From Odobenus rosmarus divergens (lineage: Eukaryota; Chordata; Mammalia; Carnivora; Odobenidae), in assembly GCF_000321225.1 (NCBI RefSeq), contig NW_004450277.1, forward strand, positions 846,559 to 910,558: DNA of 64,000 bases. Reading direction: 5' to 3'. The notes beneath the pieces are model-generated. The model was given only the letters and a program-made list of their open reading frames with translations, searched no databases and was not told the DNA's origin. The position numbers and the translations under genes were made by a program. Shown piece by piece: positions 62,932-64,000 of this stretch (the first letter of the stretch is position 1; the number at the start of each line of letters is the position of its first letter).

Positions 62932-64000
62932 GGTGAAATTAATTTTAATAATATATTCTATTTAATTCAATATATGTAGCACACTATCATTTCAACAAAT
63001 AATAAAAAATTATTAATGAGATAATCTAATTTTTTTTCTTACTGATTTTTCAAAATCTGGTATTTTATACTTAGTTCAGAAAGAAATCAGCGTGGGAGCT
63101 AAATTGTCAGTGCTTAAAGTGAAATGTTATCCTACCAAAACAATTAAATTATGTTTAATGGACAAAATGCTTCATCTGCATTAAAATTAAAAGTTCAATC
63201 ACATGAAAAAATTCAGTTTCTTAGTCAAACTAGCCATATTTTAAACGCTCCGTAACTTTATGTAGTAAATGGTTACCAAATTGAGTAGCACAGCCCTAGA
63301 CCAAGATTTCCTGGCACATGATCCTGGGAGTGTAGCAAAGAAGTGAAGGGCCTGTTGGGTTTATAGCATAGATGCTAAATAACCTTGAGCTTCAGTTTTA
63401 TGCATCTATAAAATGGGATTAATTATACCCTTCCTTGCATTGTAATCCTAAGGATTAAATGCATTAAGGTATCCTCGAGTCAGATCACATTTCATGGGTT
63501 CAGATCTTACCACTTCCAAGTGATGAAATTTCAGGTAAATTCCTTAAGCTCTCTGTGCCTCAGTTTCCTCATCTGTAAAATGGAGATAATAATAGTACCT
63601 AGTTCATTGGTTTGTCGTGAGGATCCAATGACTTAATATTTGTGAAGTGCCTGGAATATAAATGCTATATAAATATCTGTTAAAAAATAAGAAAATAAAT
63701 GGTGACCAACTCTCCTCCCCAATAAAGTTCACTTTCCTAGAGAGAGAATTTGGCTTTCATGAATTTCTTTCTCTCCAGGCTTAGACATTGCACTACCCTG
63801 GTTTCTGAGCCAAGCAGGCTGCATGTCTATTTGCTGTAGTTCTGATGGTTCTCAGCACTGGGAACTGGGGGGAGGAACTCAGGCTGTGCTCTGAGAGAGG
63901 AGAGGCATGGGGGTCCAAGGACCCATGAGAACAGCTGCTTGCCTCCTTCCTTTCTACTTGGCCTGGCCAGTGTTTCCCACATGCCCGAGAATCCACCACT
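62932..64000. other. Distal flank, AT-rich with MIR fragments
   Basis: Two MIR-type fragments are listed separately. The remainder is AT-rich, with no coding exon or RNA gene recognised. Confidence 0.5.
63480..63690 (+). mobile_element. MIR fragment
   Basis: 'CTCAGTTTCCTCATCTGTAA' and 'TGAAGTGCCTGGAATATAAA' mark a well-preserved MIR. A second, shorter one precedes it at about 63390-63480. Confidence 0.75.

Overview
This is a stretch of mammalian nuclear DNA: spliced GT-AG genes, CpG-island promoters, 3' UTRs with poly(A) signals, and dense interspersed repeats. About 35 copies of a tRNA-Lys-derived carnivore SINE (SINEC; 'GGGGCGCCTGGGTGGCTCAG...' head, CT-rich tail, A-rich end, often flanked by target-site duplications) show that the source is a carnivore. 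The copies lack the canid SINEC_Cf form, so a non-canid caniform (bear, seal or mustelid type) is the best guess; the species is not determined.

Three genes could be reconstructed exon by exon with consistent reading phase. TBC1D20 is on the + strand (8 coding exons, 1477-15764, 403 aa). RBCK1/HOIL-1 is on the - strand (12 coding exons, 38318-22552, 510 aa). TRIB3 is on the - strand (3 coding exons, 58034-49507, 358 aa). The order and orientation match the human 20p13 block TRIB3-RBCK1-TBC1D20 read in reverse. TBC1D20 and RBCK1 converge tail to tail; RBCK1 and TRIB3 are co-oriented.

Layout: 1-1.2 kb, upstream flank; 1.2-1.8 kb, TBC1D20 CpG promoter; 1.5-17.8 kb, TBC1D20 and its 3' UTR; 17.8-21.9 kb, intergenic, with an orphan CpG-rich segment containing a 50-N gap; 21.9-38.6 kb, RBCK1; 38.3-39.2 kb, RBCK1 CpG promoter; 39.2-48.7 kb, intergenic repeats with a 5'-truncated L1 and a previously unremarked processed pseudogene of UQCRQ; 48.7-60 kb, TRIB3; 59.2-60.1 kb, TRIB3 CpG promoter with an ATF4/CHOP-type element; 60.1-64 kb, repeat-rich flank with an L1 interrupted by a 455-N gap.

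The three genes do not form an operon-like unit. TBC1D20 is the RAB1 GTPase-activating protein of ER-Golgi traffic. RBCK1 is the HOIL-1 subunit of the linear ubiquitin assembly complex (LUBAC). TRIB3 is a stress-induced pseudokinase. I found no sign of a novel genetic system. The items most worth a second look are the 52-nt poly-G tract in the TRIB3 intron, the orphan CpG island, the UQCRQ retrocopy, the single-copy stress element, and a strong cryptic splice donor in RBCK1 exon 7.
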